From positions 20,052,260 to 20,116,259 of the forward strand of contig NC_136005.1 in the NCBI RefSeq assembly GCF_048128805.1: a DNA stretch of 64,000 nt, written 5' to 3'. Positions 52,900 to 64,000 of this stretch are shown here, piece by piece (position 1 is the first letter of the stretch; each line of letters begins with the position of its first letter). Under the pieces are notes generated by a model that was not told the DNA's origin, ran no database searches, and saw only the letters and a list, made by a program, of their open reading frames with translations. The position numbers and the translations under genes are program-made. The stretch comes from Centroberyx gerrardi. Taxonomy: Eukaryota > Chordata > Actinopteri > Beryciformes > Berycidae.

Positions 52900-53340
52900 A
52901 CAAATACAATACAATACAATACAATACAATACAGTACAATACAGTGCAATACAATGCAATACAATATGATACTATTACTATGCTATGCTATGCTATGCTA
53001 TGCTATACTATACTATACTATGCCACAGCCTACAATACAACACAACACAATACAATGCAATACAATATGGTACTATAACTATACTATACTGTACTGTACT
53101 ATACTATACTATAGCCTACTATGCCATACTATGCCACAGCCTACAATACAATACAATACAATACAATACAATGCAATACAATATGGTACTATTACTATAC
53201 TATACTATACTATACTATACCACAGCCTACAATACAATACAATACGATAAAATACTATACTATACTATACTATACTGCAGCCTACTACTATACTATACTA
53301 TACTATACTATACTATACTATACTATACTATACTGCAATA
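52900..53340. repeat. pentanucleotide satellite with higher-order units
   Basis: Runs of ACAAT, TATGC and TATAC pentamers follow each other. The phrase CCACAGCCTACAATACAA recurs near 53023, 53132 and 53221, so pentamer blocks are organised into units of about 90-110 bp. Open frames run through it only because the pentamers lack stops in some phases. Confidence 0.9.
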
Positions 53341-54224
53341 GTTATGTGATATCAAGCTGATGGGACTTTTCACTGTCAATGAAAACAACAAACACAGAAG
53401 ACGGCCTACATTGTAAAGCGTCTGCACTGTAGGACTATGAGACTTGAAGAACAGATGGCACAGGATGCTTCAGAAATACCTATACTCTCTGTCCAGTCCA
53501 GCAACTTACCTTTTACCAGCATGCATGTGTCAGTTACAGGTTGTTAAAGCTGTGGGAAGTAGCAGCGGCCTAAAGGTTAAAAAAGTGAGCTTGTGTCCAG
53601 ATGGCCACAAGTTCACAACTCTGGACTGGCATGGGAAATCAGTTTGGGGGAACTGAACGAGTGTTGGTCCTCCCTTCCTCAACACTGAGTAGACCATTTA
53701 AATCCCAACTGTTGAGTGGAGCTGCTCAGTGGACAACAGTAGGGGACTGGTTGCACTGCTGAAAAATAGAAAAAAATGTAAATAAAAAAAATGGATAAAT
53801 AAGTAAATAAATAAGTTATGTGTAAATTGAATATACTGATAAGGTCAATAGTTTTTACAATGCATATCTGCATAGTACGGTCTTCTCTTCCTGGCAATGT
53901 AAATATAATGTGCATGCTGTAAATTCAAATAATTGTTCATATTATTAAAATGAGGTATTCCCACATTTTTCTCATGTTATATATTGCATATGTACAGTAT
54001 ATCTTGACATATTTATCTTCTAATTTTTTCCCATACGCCATATATTTCATATATTTGCATCTCTAGGTCTCATTTACTTCTTTCATATACACACACACCT
54101 AAAACTTGTCTTAGATGAGGCAACATACAGTGCATCCTATGCATGACCAGCCTAAAAGAACTAGTATCAAATATGAACATCTTGGGAAATCACAAATCAA
54201 AACAACAGCAACATCAACAAAAAT

Positions 54225-55068
54225 AATAACTTTTATTTATGTAGTACATTTCAAAACATAGTTACAAAGTGCTTTACAAAAGAACACAAAAAACCCCATA
54301 AAAAAAGATAGCAAAAGCAGTGAAAGCAAGGTAAGAAATATGAAAGCAAGACAAGAAACACAAAAGTAAACCATAAGAGGGGGGTCAGAAGAATGAATAA
54401 AAGATCTTTACATAAAAGTGAGTCTATAAAAAATAGTTTAAAAGATTAATCCAGATTTAACCAGCCTAAGCTCCTTAGGAAGTTTGTTCCAAAGTCTTGA
54501 AGCTCTGGTGGCAAATACCTGATCACCTCTAGTTTTTAATCTACATTTGGGAACAGCCTATAGGGATCTAACCTGCCTGAGGACTTCAGGCTATGATCAG
54601 AGTCATATGGGGTTAAGAGGTTTGTGATATAGTTTGGTGGCAGACCAATCTGTGCCTTCAAAGTAAAAGTAATCAGTAAAATCAATTCTGAAACTGCTGC
54701 CTGCAGCATTTTGTACAAATTGGAGACGAGAGTGACTTTTGACTCAGAAATATAGAACTACAGAAAGTTGTAGTAGTCTAAGGGAGAAGAGATTAAGGCA
54801 TTGATAAAGGATGAAATGCTTAATGTGTTTGTCAAAGCTCAAATTAGCATAAAAAATTACACCTAAGTATCTTGCCAATGACTTTACATTGGTAGACATA
54901 GTACTTCTGATTTGGTTGTAAAATCATCCCACACCTACAAGGCTGTTTATGAGAGTGGCTAGATGATTGTGTCAGTAGGTTTTATGGGCAGATATAACTG
55001 CATGTCATCGGCATAACAGTGAAAATTAATGTTATGTTTATGGATAATATGTGCAAGTGGAAACACCA
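54225..55068 (-). mobile_element. L2/CR1-type LINE, 3' fragment
   Basis: Read on the minus strand it holds the reverse-transcriptase core [16 protein letters not shown] (YADD catalytic motif) at about 55030-54970. Further on come the family's C-terminal landmarks: VQ-NAAA-type, GLPPNYITNLLTPYD, HSLKSSG, and RLWNKLPKE near 54475. Stops and frameshifts break it, and the 5' part is missing. The AT-rich tail toward 54225 carries the 'tttattt...aaagtgctttac' phrase of such elements. It is dead. Confidence 0.8.
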
Positions 55069-55069
55069 A

Positions 55070-55980
55070 AGCTAGCAGAAGCTGCAGTCCCACCGGCTGC
55101 CTCAGTTCCTCTGATGCTGTAAAGCCTCTTTCAGGTCTTGAAGAGTGGAGCCACATCGTCAGGCAGTATAATGCCATTGCATCACACTCTGCTGAACTGG
55201 GTAAGCTCACATCCAGAGCGACAGATTTAGGCCAAGAGAAGAGGATTGAGCCCCCTGGTAGTGCCACCAAGACCTACTGCTCCAAAGAAACCAAGAGACT
55301 TATGTGGAAAACTCCCCATAGTGCAATCTTTGTGAAGCCGAGGGCCAACTAGACCCTTTACAGTGGCTTCCACTTGGGGACAAAACAGACTGAACAGACA
55401 TGTAATGGTGCACTAATGTGGTGTATAGTCAAAAGGAAGGCCAGAGAAGGCCAAACCTGAACCAGGGACTGACATGGCTGGATTAAAAACCAAAGAATGC
55501 AGCAAACAACCTGGATTAACCCAGTTTACCTCAAAAATCCAACCTCCAGAACAAGAGGAGGAGCGGGTGAAAGAGGTCGAGGTTCCACACACCTGTATGG
55601 AGAACCATGTCTGTTTCCTTCTAACTACCCTCACTGCCCCCCACACCCCTCCCACTACCTCCACAGCAGGTCAGGACAGTTACAGTGTGGTGACAGCTCG
55701 GCTAGTGGCCCTGTCCATGCGTTCTTGTTGATCAGGGGCCTCAAAGCAGAGCTGCAGCTGCTGGCCCTTTGGCAGGAGCTGGAGCTTTTCCTCTCTGACT
55801 CTCTCTGACGGTCCATGACTCTCTACTTCCTCCACTCCCAGAGACAAACAGTGGCCTCAAGGATCATGCAGACATATCTGGCTAAACTCATAGAGAGGCG
55901 AGTCAGCCTAGAGGCTAACACCATCAATCAGCTCTGTAGACTCTTGCCCTTCTCTGTTGAAACTGTCCCCTGGGTATAGC
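55070..55980 (+). pseudogene. broken coding-like stretch, unidentified
   Basis: Several plus-strand segments have coding-like composition but lie in different frames: 55070-55350 (containing [22 protein letters not shown]), 55447-55731 (containing QPPEQEEERVKEVEVPHTC), 55738-55808 (containing LKAELQLLALWQELELFLSD) and 55812-55977 (containing SRIMQTYLAKLIERRVSLEA). Stops and frameshifts separate them, and no splice sites that would repair all breaks are obvious. It looks like a decayed gene or retrocopy next to the LINE. I do not recognise the parent. A coiled-coil or axonemal-type protein is possible from the helical Leu/Glu pattern, but that is only an impression. Confidence 0.4.
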
Positions 55981-57830
55981 TACAAAGCCAAATACGAGCT
56001 GTGTGAGGCACAGTTTTTGCTATATCAGTTAAAATCCTATTTTTATACAAAATGTGATGCAGTTGCTCCAGCAACGGAGAATGGTTCTGAAGCCACTCTG
56101 GAAGGAACTGTATATTTGTTGAACAGACCATGTTTTGTACCTTGGAGATACTCTGCATGCTGATTTATTTTTGGATACTGTGGACTGAACTTTCCGTTCC
56201 TATGTTGTAACTAAATTAAGTAGCCTACAGTATTGCATTGCAACACAGCCCAACATATTGTACACAATATGCTAAGAAATCAAAGACACATGCTAAATGA
56301 CAGAATTTCCCAGAAAGAACATTTCATTCTTCTTAGACAAGAAAATAACAGACTATTTTTTCTTTAAAGGATTGTCAACAAGAGCAAAGTGCATAAAATT
56401 TGTGGTCAGACTCTGACATCTAGTGGCTAAAACGCAGCAGAGAAGCAAATTACAGTTGTGGGCCTGGTCTGCCTGGCCTGCCTTTCTGAGGATTTAAAAC
56501 CACAGTCTATGGAGGACTGGATCTGCTGATCCTGTAGAATGTGACAAGAGGAGGATCTGCCCACCTCAATCCACAAAGACAGGTGAGACAACTAGAGTAG
56601 CCTACATAATAAATTCAGTCTTATGTTCACTTTAACTGTAACTTGTATTTGTATGGTCCTGTTCAACAGTGGGTTTGTAATTCCTTTTGATCTGCCTCAT
56701 GAAGTGTGAAATATCTGAAGGTGGCAGTTCAAATTTAAACAAATGTTATTTTTGAACTTCTAAAAGAGCCAACACAACTACTTCATTTCTCAGTGAATGT
56801 CTGAATGCTGACATCACCTCCATGGTGCTAACCATTTTCCTACAACTCTTATTTGTTGTCACTGTCATTACTTTTTATTCAAATTCTATAAAAATATGCA
56901 CTCTCTCAAACCAATTAATTAGGGTGAGTTCCTGTGTTCCTGTGCCCAGGCCCAGCAGAATGTATCTATCCTATGGACTTCAATGTGAAATCAATTACAG
57001 TTCTGCCACACTTGCAACATTCAGGACAGCACACAGCTTTCTGAAACTCCTGAGCAGAAGTTGTTTTGAGGATCCCCATCTGATTTTCTCAGGTTGTCCA
57101 CCCACCCATCAGAAAAAGGTTTTACAACTGCAGTATTATAATAATAATCATCAGAAATTATGACATAATTGTGTACTGAACATCCTAAACTGGTATGGGC
57201 TACAACTAAGAAATATCAATATCTCGGCAAAGTCACATACAACACTTTCCAGATAGCTTCCAAACTTAGGCTAATAGACGGACTTAAATAGGCCTGTCTT
57301 TTCAGATAAATGGTAAATGTTGACTTGCACTAGCTTTGCTAACAAACATGAACAATTTCTGCCTAATTTTGTCAATACACAAAACAATGCAACACAAGCC
57401 TTTAGCAGATCGACTGGAAATGGTCCCAGTTTATATTGATGCTTCAAACAACATTCACTAAAATACAGATTTAAATAACTCTAAAGAAACTTTACAAAGC
57501 CAAAAATTGTAAAGTGTGAGGTTTGGACTGCAAGCTGTACTGCACATGGCCCTGCATTAAAGGAAGCATTTAATCTTTCTTGGTCTTCTGATGGTATCTG
57601 CAGAGATGTATGCTCAGGATCAGGGGCTAATTTGTCACAGAGCAGAAAAATCGGCCGCATGACCTCCATCAGATTACAAAGAAGATCAATGTATCTTTCT
57701 ATATGAAACCATAAGTTGTGACGGATAGGTCCAAATTCTAAGAAACCCTATAAATCTGCTATTTGGCTTTCTTGCTACATGCCTTCCAAAGCTCTGCCAT
57801 CAGAACACGAGAAATAATCTGAGTGCCAGC

Positions 57831-57902
57831 GAAGAAGAAGAAGAAGAAGAAGAAGAAGAAGAAGAAGAAGAAGAAGAAGAAGAAGAAGAAGAAGAAGAAG
57901 AA
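57831..57902. repeat. (GAA)24 microsatellite
   Basis: Twenty-four perfect GAA units, purine-only on the plus strand, so able to adopt triplex (H-DNA) structures. Such arrays expand readily. Confidence 0.95.
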
Positions 57903-58189
57903 ACGATGACTTTTGTAAACATACAATCATTTTGGTCACGTGGCTATATCTGTCTCTGGCAACAGATGAACTTATTACACTGCGATTGACGGCCTCAAAC
58001 GGATCTTCAAGTCAAACAAGTAAAAAGGTAGACAATCACCAATTAATTAGCCTATATAGAGTTTTTCAAAAGCTAAACTGTTGTAGCTACATCTGAAACC
58101 AGATGACATAAAATGAGTTTAGATCTCGACTTTCTTTCTTTTTAAAATAAATGTTAGCTCAAATCTGACTACTTTTTTATGATTACCAT

Positions 58190-58625
58190 GTTGACAACGT
58201 TGCACAGACGTCGCAAAACAACCTAAAACTTCCATTGTATTCTGACATATCCACAGTGTTGCAGATATTGTAAAGGATATGGGCTAGCTGTTTTATTATG
58301 ACATTTCAACAAAGTTGCACAGACTTTGTACAACGACCTAGAATACCCGGTACATTTTAGCAACATTGCAGCAACGTTATAAAGTACAGGAAACATCATG
58401 CAGACAACATTGAACAGACGTTGTAAAACTAACGTTAAGTACCTGTTGCGTTGTTACATTACGTTGCAGCAACGTAACATAGTAGCCTAACATAGAAATA
58501 GTAACGTAACAGTGACTGTACTGTTGCAGTAACGTCGTTCCAACGTCATAAATGTAATGAAACGTCACAATCACGACGTTGCAGGGACATAGTGTGTTTG
58601 TAGGGAAAGAGGTAAACGTTGCCTT
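58190..58625. repeat. dispersed repeat with recurring ACGTTGC / GCAACGT
   Basis: AACGTTGCACAGACGT, CAAAGTTGCACAGACTT, GCAGCAACGTTATAAA, AACATTGAACAGACGTTG, TTACGTTGCAGCAACGTAAC and GACGTTGCAGGGACAT recur about every 60-130 bases, partly palindromic. It looks like a tandemly built repeat of a type spread in fish genomes. No coding frame. Confidence 0.55.
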
Positions 58626-58885
58626 TAGAAATATGTATTGTTTCTGTTGCGTTTCTACCTGCAGATGATAGCCTGCGCCAGAAAAACTGCCCATCGGACA
58701 TGGCATTGCTGAGTAAGTATAACTTAGAAACAAGTGGCCTAAGCTATATGAAAATCAAACTGAAATGTTATCTGACTTTTTAGGTCGCTGTGATTGTTGA
58801 GTGACTTTAGGTTTCCTATTCTAGCAGTTCTCCAAGCTTACTCGTTCACTCATAAGGCTTTCCTTTTTTAAATGATTCACTTCAA

Positions 58886-58899
58886 CCACAAGGGGGCGC
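58886..58899 (+). promoter_or_regulatory. CTCF-type core motif
   Basis: CCACAAGGGGGCGC fits the CTCF core in plus orientation with at most one mismatch. Occupancy is unknown. Confidence 0.35.
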
Positions 58900-61874
58900 G
58901 ATTATTCCACCAATCACACATCGTGTAGCCTGCAGAAGGAGCATCCTGAAAGATTGAGACCCAAAAACATCAGGAGCACCAGTTTTGCAGTTTTATATTA
59001 TAGAGCATCACAGGCAGTGGTTATTTGAATAACTGTTTATTTGACTAAATAGTAGGTCTCATATTGTAAAAAGTTGGGTTTCTTGTTAGTGTGATTGCAG
59101 ACAACATGCAGAGGGCATGTTGAGCCAGGATGCAACCTCAGATAAGTAAGATGAAATAAAATGGATAAACAGTATCAATGTATCAATTGCAGAAAGAGCA
59201 AAAAGGATATGCCTTATATTTTCTTCACAATAGTTAACAAACAGAGAAAGTAACTTGCTACTGCAGATCTACAGGAAGAGAGAAAATTCAGTGTCTATTG
59301 TGTTTTAATTCTTGTTTGAGGATGGATATAATGGCTCAGTAAATTGCTCTCCATCTCTTTCTTTGGGGTTAGAATACAAAATATTTGGGGGATTTAAAAA
59401 CCATTAAGTGGGACACATAAATGAGAGCCGGGCGCAGTGATGGTCATTTCACCCCTCCAACAGAAATGGTAATTGGCTAATTTCTGTTCTAACGTGTGCC
59501 ATAAAAGCCTTACCAACCCCCTTAATTATGCCTCCATGAAAAGACTTGCTTTGCACAATAAAAAATTGTGTCAATTAGTATGCAGAACAATGCTTAACAT
59601 ATCAGAAAATTAATCTACACAGCACTTTGAATTAAAAGTTTCTTTCACGAATAACTAGGGCAGGCCAGCTGAGAATGGTATTGTATGTGGTCTAGTTCAT
59701 TGTAAATTACTCCTTTGTTACCACTGTTAAAAAGCAATTAAAACAGGGATTCGAGTGTGGTCTTATTCTCTGCAAACCTGTCAGTGTTATATACTGGAAA
59801 AAGCCCTATGTCTACTATCTGTTGAAATTGAAGCTCAGTCTAATTTATGTCGTGCCTTGAAGTGAATTGGATTCTGAAAGGATAAAGTATTGGGAAATTG
59901 GAAGCCTAACAGAGGATCGGGGATGATTCTTGCCAAAGGAAGTCCTGTTTACCCACGTTATTGTTACAGAAAAGATGAGCTTATCTGATACCTCGGTGTT
60001 ATTAATGATGAAGGATTGTGCGGTATGAATCTGAAAGCTGCCTAAGGCCATGTTTTCATAGATTTGGACCGTAGTCTGTCTCCCTCCACACACTCTGCAG
60101 TTGGTTCATGGCTGTTTAAGAAAACGAGAGAAGAAAATGTTTTGATGTCAAAGATGTCATATTAATTTTGTTGCAAAAAGTGTAAACTTGCAGGTTTTGT
60201 TGTCATTGACTCACCACTTATCCTGCCACTGAATATCATATTGTTGTTGCATTTAAAAAAAAAAAAATCAGTGATGATACATAGTTACATCTATCTTTCT
60301 CTTTCCAATAAGCTGTGAGGTTTTCACATAGGGCGTCTGCTCTGGATTCAGGTTGAAAATGAGTCCTTTATCTTTAATCCTACATATCAACATGATCAGA
60401 CTGTTACTATAAGCCAATATAAAGTACTTACGAGATGTAAATGGAAGAAATATTGTAATGTTTCACCAGAGCTCAGGTCTGATCAGTGTCAACCATGCAG
60501 CCCACTCTTTCCAGCTAAATGCCAGCAGCCCACTCCTGGTGAGAGCCACCCTAGAGGCAGTCGACAACGGCTCATTTCCCTAAAACACACTCTTTTAATT
60601 AAACAAACGGGCATAAAAAAGGAGAGGAAAAGAAAGGAGACGCTCCCACTATTCCCGTGTGAGGAGAAGTTCATTAATATGTAGAGACCCTGTGGGTTTC
60701 CAGACATTTTCTGCTGTTCTACTCTGCCTTTGCCAGTAATAAGGCTGCTGTGGCAGAACAAGGCGAGACAGAAGCAGCGGCTGCTGGTGCTGCACTGCCC
60801 TAACTATCGTGCGCTTACCCCTAGTTAATGCTAGCATGATCAAGACACTCCTGACCTCATTCCTGACACCACTAGAATGTGTTCTGTTGTGCTTTTACAA
60901 GATTATCACAGCTCCTGCTTTGACATTCGACAGTCTTTCAGCTTTCAACCTTTGTTCTAGTTCAAACTAGACTCGTACCTTTCAGCTTCAGGCTCAAAAT
61001 GTGCATTTTTAGGACAAGACCAGTTTTGTAGCAGTTATTGCATTTTGGACGTTGTACAATAGGGTTAAGTTTGACTTCAGCAAGTTGGCAGCCAACCAGA
61101 GATTAGAGTTGTAAAGACCTGTGCTTCATGCGTCAGTGGACCAGTGGTTTGAAATCGTTTTCTCTGGAGATCCATATTTTCTGAATAGTTTTCTTGTGAC
61201 CTACTAACCCATAGTATTTTATGTACCTTATACTACAAGCTTCTGGGAAAATGCTGTCAACGTAACATAGCCAATAGCATTTGATATCAATTTCTTAAGA
61301 ATAAATTGGGGACCCATTTTTAATCCTCCTTCAGATCCACCTTTGGGGCTCAATGCAACTTTTGAAAAGCTCTGCAGTAAACTTCTGTTTGGTATCAAAG
61401 GAAGCTGTTGGGCGGGTTGGGGGAAGAGGGGGAAGGGGGAGGGGGCATTTGTTATATAGGCTTGTTGTTGCCTTTGTAGTCATCTTGTTGCTTGTCTCTT
61501 AATTGATAGAGAAAGTACACCAGAATGTTCTGGATTGTGGGTGTTATCTCTAGTCTAGCATCCCCTCAGCACCGCAGAACTCATTTCTCACTTTGGTTGC
61601 AGGGGCTTGGAGCGCGTCTCTTTCTTACAGCCCTCAGAAGTCAGGTGGCCCTCAGCCATTCCAGCTGTCTGTCGGGTGTCATTGTAAATCAGCGTCACGC
61701 AGGGGGTGTAAAGACAATCACACAGTTTTGCATGCTACATTTGCCTTTAATCGAGGGGAAATCACGCGCAGAGCAGACCCCCAAATAGAAATCTCCAGCA
61801 ACACTTCTGTGCATGTGTAATTAGCACAGTAAATCTCCTAATTAGCTTGTTGCGTTGTCAGTGGTTATAGCGGC

Positions 61875-62100
61875 ATCCGGGTGGGGGGGTGGAGGGGGGT
61901 TGGGGTGGTGGTGTTGGGGAGGTGGGTGGGGGCGCTTCAGCAGATGGCGGCGCGCTGTCTTGCAGGCACAGTCGTGGAGAAGGAGAGGGAGGCTGTGTCA
62001 GACGCTCCCTCTGTCAGACCACTGCCAGAAGCCCCCCCCTGCACCCCCCCCCCTCCACCCCCCTCTCTGCCCCCCCCCCCCCCCCCCCTCTCGCTCCTCC
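61875..62100. other. opposed G-rich and C-rich tracts around a YY1/CTCF-like motif
   Basis: A G-rich plus-strand tract (61878-61932) is followed by CAGCAGATGGCGGCGC (about 61938-61953) and then a C-rich tract (62029-62090), which is G-rich on the minus strand. G-quadruplexes could therefore form on either strand. The central motif matches YY1 (ATGGCGGC) and, with one mismatch, the CTCF core. CpGs are denser here than around it. Confidence 0.45.
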
Positions 62101-64000
62101 ACCCCAGCAGCCACAGAAGCAGAAGTTAAGAATAGAGGAAGTCTTGTCACATTGCATGTAAAAGCATCCTGTGTTCTGAGGGGTGATACATACAAGGGCG
62201 TACTCGAAAACAAACAATCGCCGCTCGGGTATGTAATCCTGATGTTGTTGTTGTTTTTTTCCCCTAGTTATTAGTCCCTGTTGGTCAGATACTGTCACAT
62301 ATCTGTACCTCTTGCAGTTGAGCTTAGGCCTCAAGTTGACATAATCCATTGTGGGTCCTACTGGGTGCCTTTATTAGACTGAGTGTGAACGCGCCATTGG
62401 ATCACGGTACCTACTTTGATATTGTAAAAGAACATCAGAACATTTTGTGCTGTCAAATCTTCACTTTACGTTTTTTTTTACTATTTGTCAGGCGACCGCA
62501 GACAAGAATGTTTTAATGATATGTGCAAGAACTCTGTTTTGTGTAGTCTGGAGTGTGTAGTCTTACCCGGGACTTGTTTCAAACCCTTGTCTCCAGCATG
62601 CACCACAGGTTTGGAGTAGGATTTCGATGCACACAGTGCTGTAGGTTGGGGGACATTGACTACGGCTGCAGAAATCCTGATTCTACAGTAGATGGAGAAA
62701 GCAGCTGTAAAAGTCTCCCTCAGTCGGCCACTGCTGAAATACACCCTATTAAGGACAAATTATTGCTCCTACAGAGGCAGCTGCCCTAAGTCATGCCTTA
62801 GCCCATCCGAAATTTGTTCTGACGCAGAGAACAAAAGGAGTTTCAGGGACTTATCCTCCTCCAGATGTTGAACTTGATTCGAAAAGAAAAGGTGATTTGA
62901 GGGGGTTGGGGGAACAAGGAGGGGGGGTTGAGAGGCGTAGCGGCAGCTGCTGTGAAAGGGAAGCAGACAGGGATGTTGCATTACAGCGCCATGCCAAAAG
63001 GTGAGACAAATACATTTCAGGGCTACAGCAGCATTGGCGAAAGTACACTGTTTATTTGTCAGATGTTGTTGCAGTTGATGAAATCCTCATTGGGCCCTTC
63101 TTGTTTTTCTCTTTTAAAATCACTTTCCTCATTTCACCTGTCCTGGGGCAGCCCGCACAAATATAATTATTTCCTTGACACTGCAGAGTGGAAACACTAT
63201 TGCTTACTGTTTTGTACAGCAAATAAAATACCAGCTTGAAGAAGATGCTGTATTTAATATTGGATTGTATCTTATTAACAGTTATGCACTGTACATTACA
63301 TAGAGGCACATGAACTGTGGGCCATAAACAGTGGTTTTGACTGAAGTCTTTCTTCTGGTGGAACCTGGTCTTGTCTGTTCATTGTATTAGGGGATGTGGC
63401 TGCTTGTACAACCATCAGCGCTCATAGATATAATTTTCCTTTACACAGAGCAAGGGCTTCCAGTCTATAGACAGTATTATTTCAGAGCGCCCTAAGTGTG
63501 TTCTGTACCTCTCTTTTTCTGTGACCTAATTTGTGATAAGTTTTCTTTGAATTTAGTCTTTTGATAAAACATAAATTATAATGTAAGTATAATAATAGTA
63601 GTATTGTAATGTAACTGAAAAAGTAACATCATAATGCTATTAGTAGCTGTATAATATTTAATGACTTGTTTGATGTGAACATTATTTTGTTGGATGATAT
63701 GTCAATTTGCCAAAGGCACAAATACTCTGTGTTCGCTGTCACAAACTGCACACAATTTGAGAATCAGAGTGTCCTATATATTTTTTGATATAGTTTAATT
63801 AAATGACATCCAATGATAGAAAAAGATATAGTTTCAATTAAAGAGCCTTAATTGAAAAAGGTCATTTCAAAAACTAAATTTTCTATTAGAAATTCAATTA
63901 CCTCCCAGAGAAAAGGAATGGGGAAGGGAGGTTCTATTGAATATAATTCTTAATAATGGACTCTGGAATGTAATAAGTCGGCCAATTAACTATTTTTTAT

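Larger units (their letters stand above)
56170..64000. other. gene-poor region downstream of the glula promoter
   Basis: I can support no coding gene. Exon-like fragments with good donors occur near 56580 and 58690 (see findings). The interval includes a family of ACGTTGC/GCAACGT repeats at 58.19-58.62 kb, a (GAA)24 array, G- and C-rich tracts at 61.4-62.1 kb and AT-rich stretches at 59.3-60.1 and 63.5-64.0 kb that could be conserved noncoding elements. Confidence 0.55.

Noticed and set aside
52827-53360. Several overlapping Tyr/Asn/Thr/Ile-rich open frames
   Set aside because: They are products of the pentanucleotide satellite.
61855-62274. Plus-strand open frames rich in Gly, Trp and Pro
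   Set aside because: They arise from G-rich and C-rich tracts; all three frames are open, which is composition and not coding.

Overview
This is nuclear DNA of a vertebrate, almost certainly a ray-finned (teleost-type) fish. The genes have many GT-AG introns, AATAAA poly(A) signals and long AT-rich spacers. Microsatellites are abundant, and the dispersed repeats (tRNA-derived SINE, hAT-like element, L2/CR1-type LINE 3' end, short inverted-repeat elements) are of types common in fish. The encoded proteins are closest to human GNG12, GADD45A, SEC16B, ZNF648 and GLUL as recalled from those families; no search was run.

Layout. 1-12 kb holds no supported coding exon and is probably 5' intron or upstream DNA of gng12. 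gng12 coding exons lie at 12.0-12.3 kb (+). gadd45a lies at 18.1-20.8 kb (-), convergent with gng12 as in human 1p31. sec16b occupies 22.7-32.5 kb (+), divergent from gadd45a across about 1.7 kb. Its 24 coding exons close in frame to 987 aa. znf648 lies at 34.4-36.9 kb (-), tail-to-tail with sec16b. 36.9-48.9 kb is a gene-poor, repeat-rich interval. glula lies at 48.9-52.5 kb (-) with seven exons and 373 aa. 52.5-64 kb has no intact gene. It holds a pentanucleotide satellite, a LINE 3' fragment, a broken coding-like stretch, a GAA array, G- and C-rich tracts and possible conserved noncoding DNA.

The five genes are housekeeping or signalling genes with unrelated jobs: G-protein gamma subunit, stress-response adaptor, ER exit-site scaffold, zinc-finger regulator and glutamine synthetase. 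They are neighbours by shared ancestry of human chromosome 1-type linkage and do not form a pathway.

The most unusual observation is an 81-bp perfect copy of the intron 2/exon 3 junction of sec16b inside intron 3 of gadd45a, bounded by an 8-bp direct repeat. Other points are a transposon end almost abutting the exon 4 acceptor of sec16b, competing splice acceptors in the sec16b C-terminal exons, CTCF-like motifs with suggestive orientation around sec16b and glula, and a broken coding-like stretch next to a LINE. I found no sign of a previously undescribed multi-gene system.
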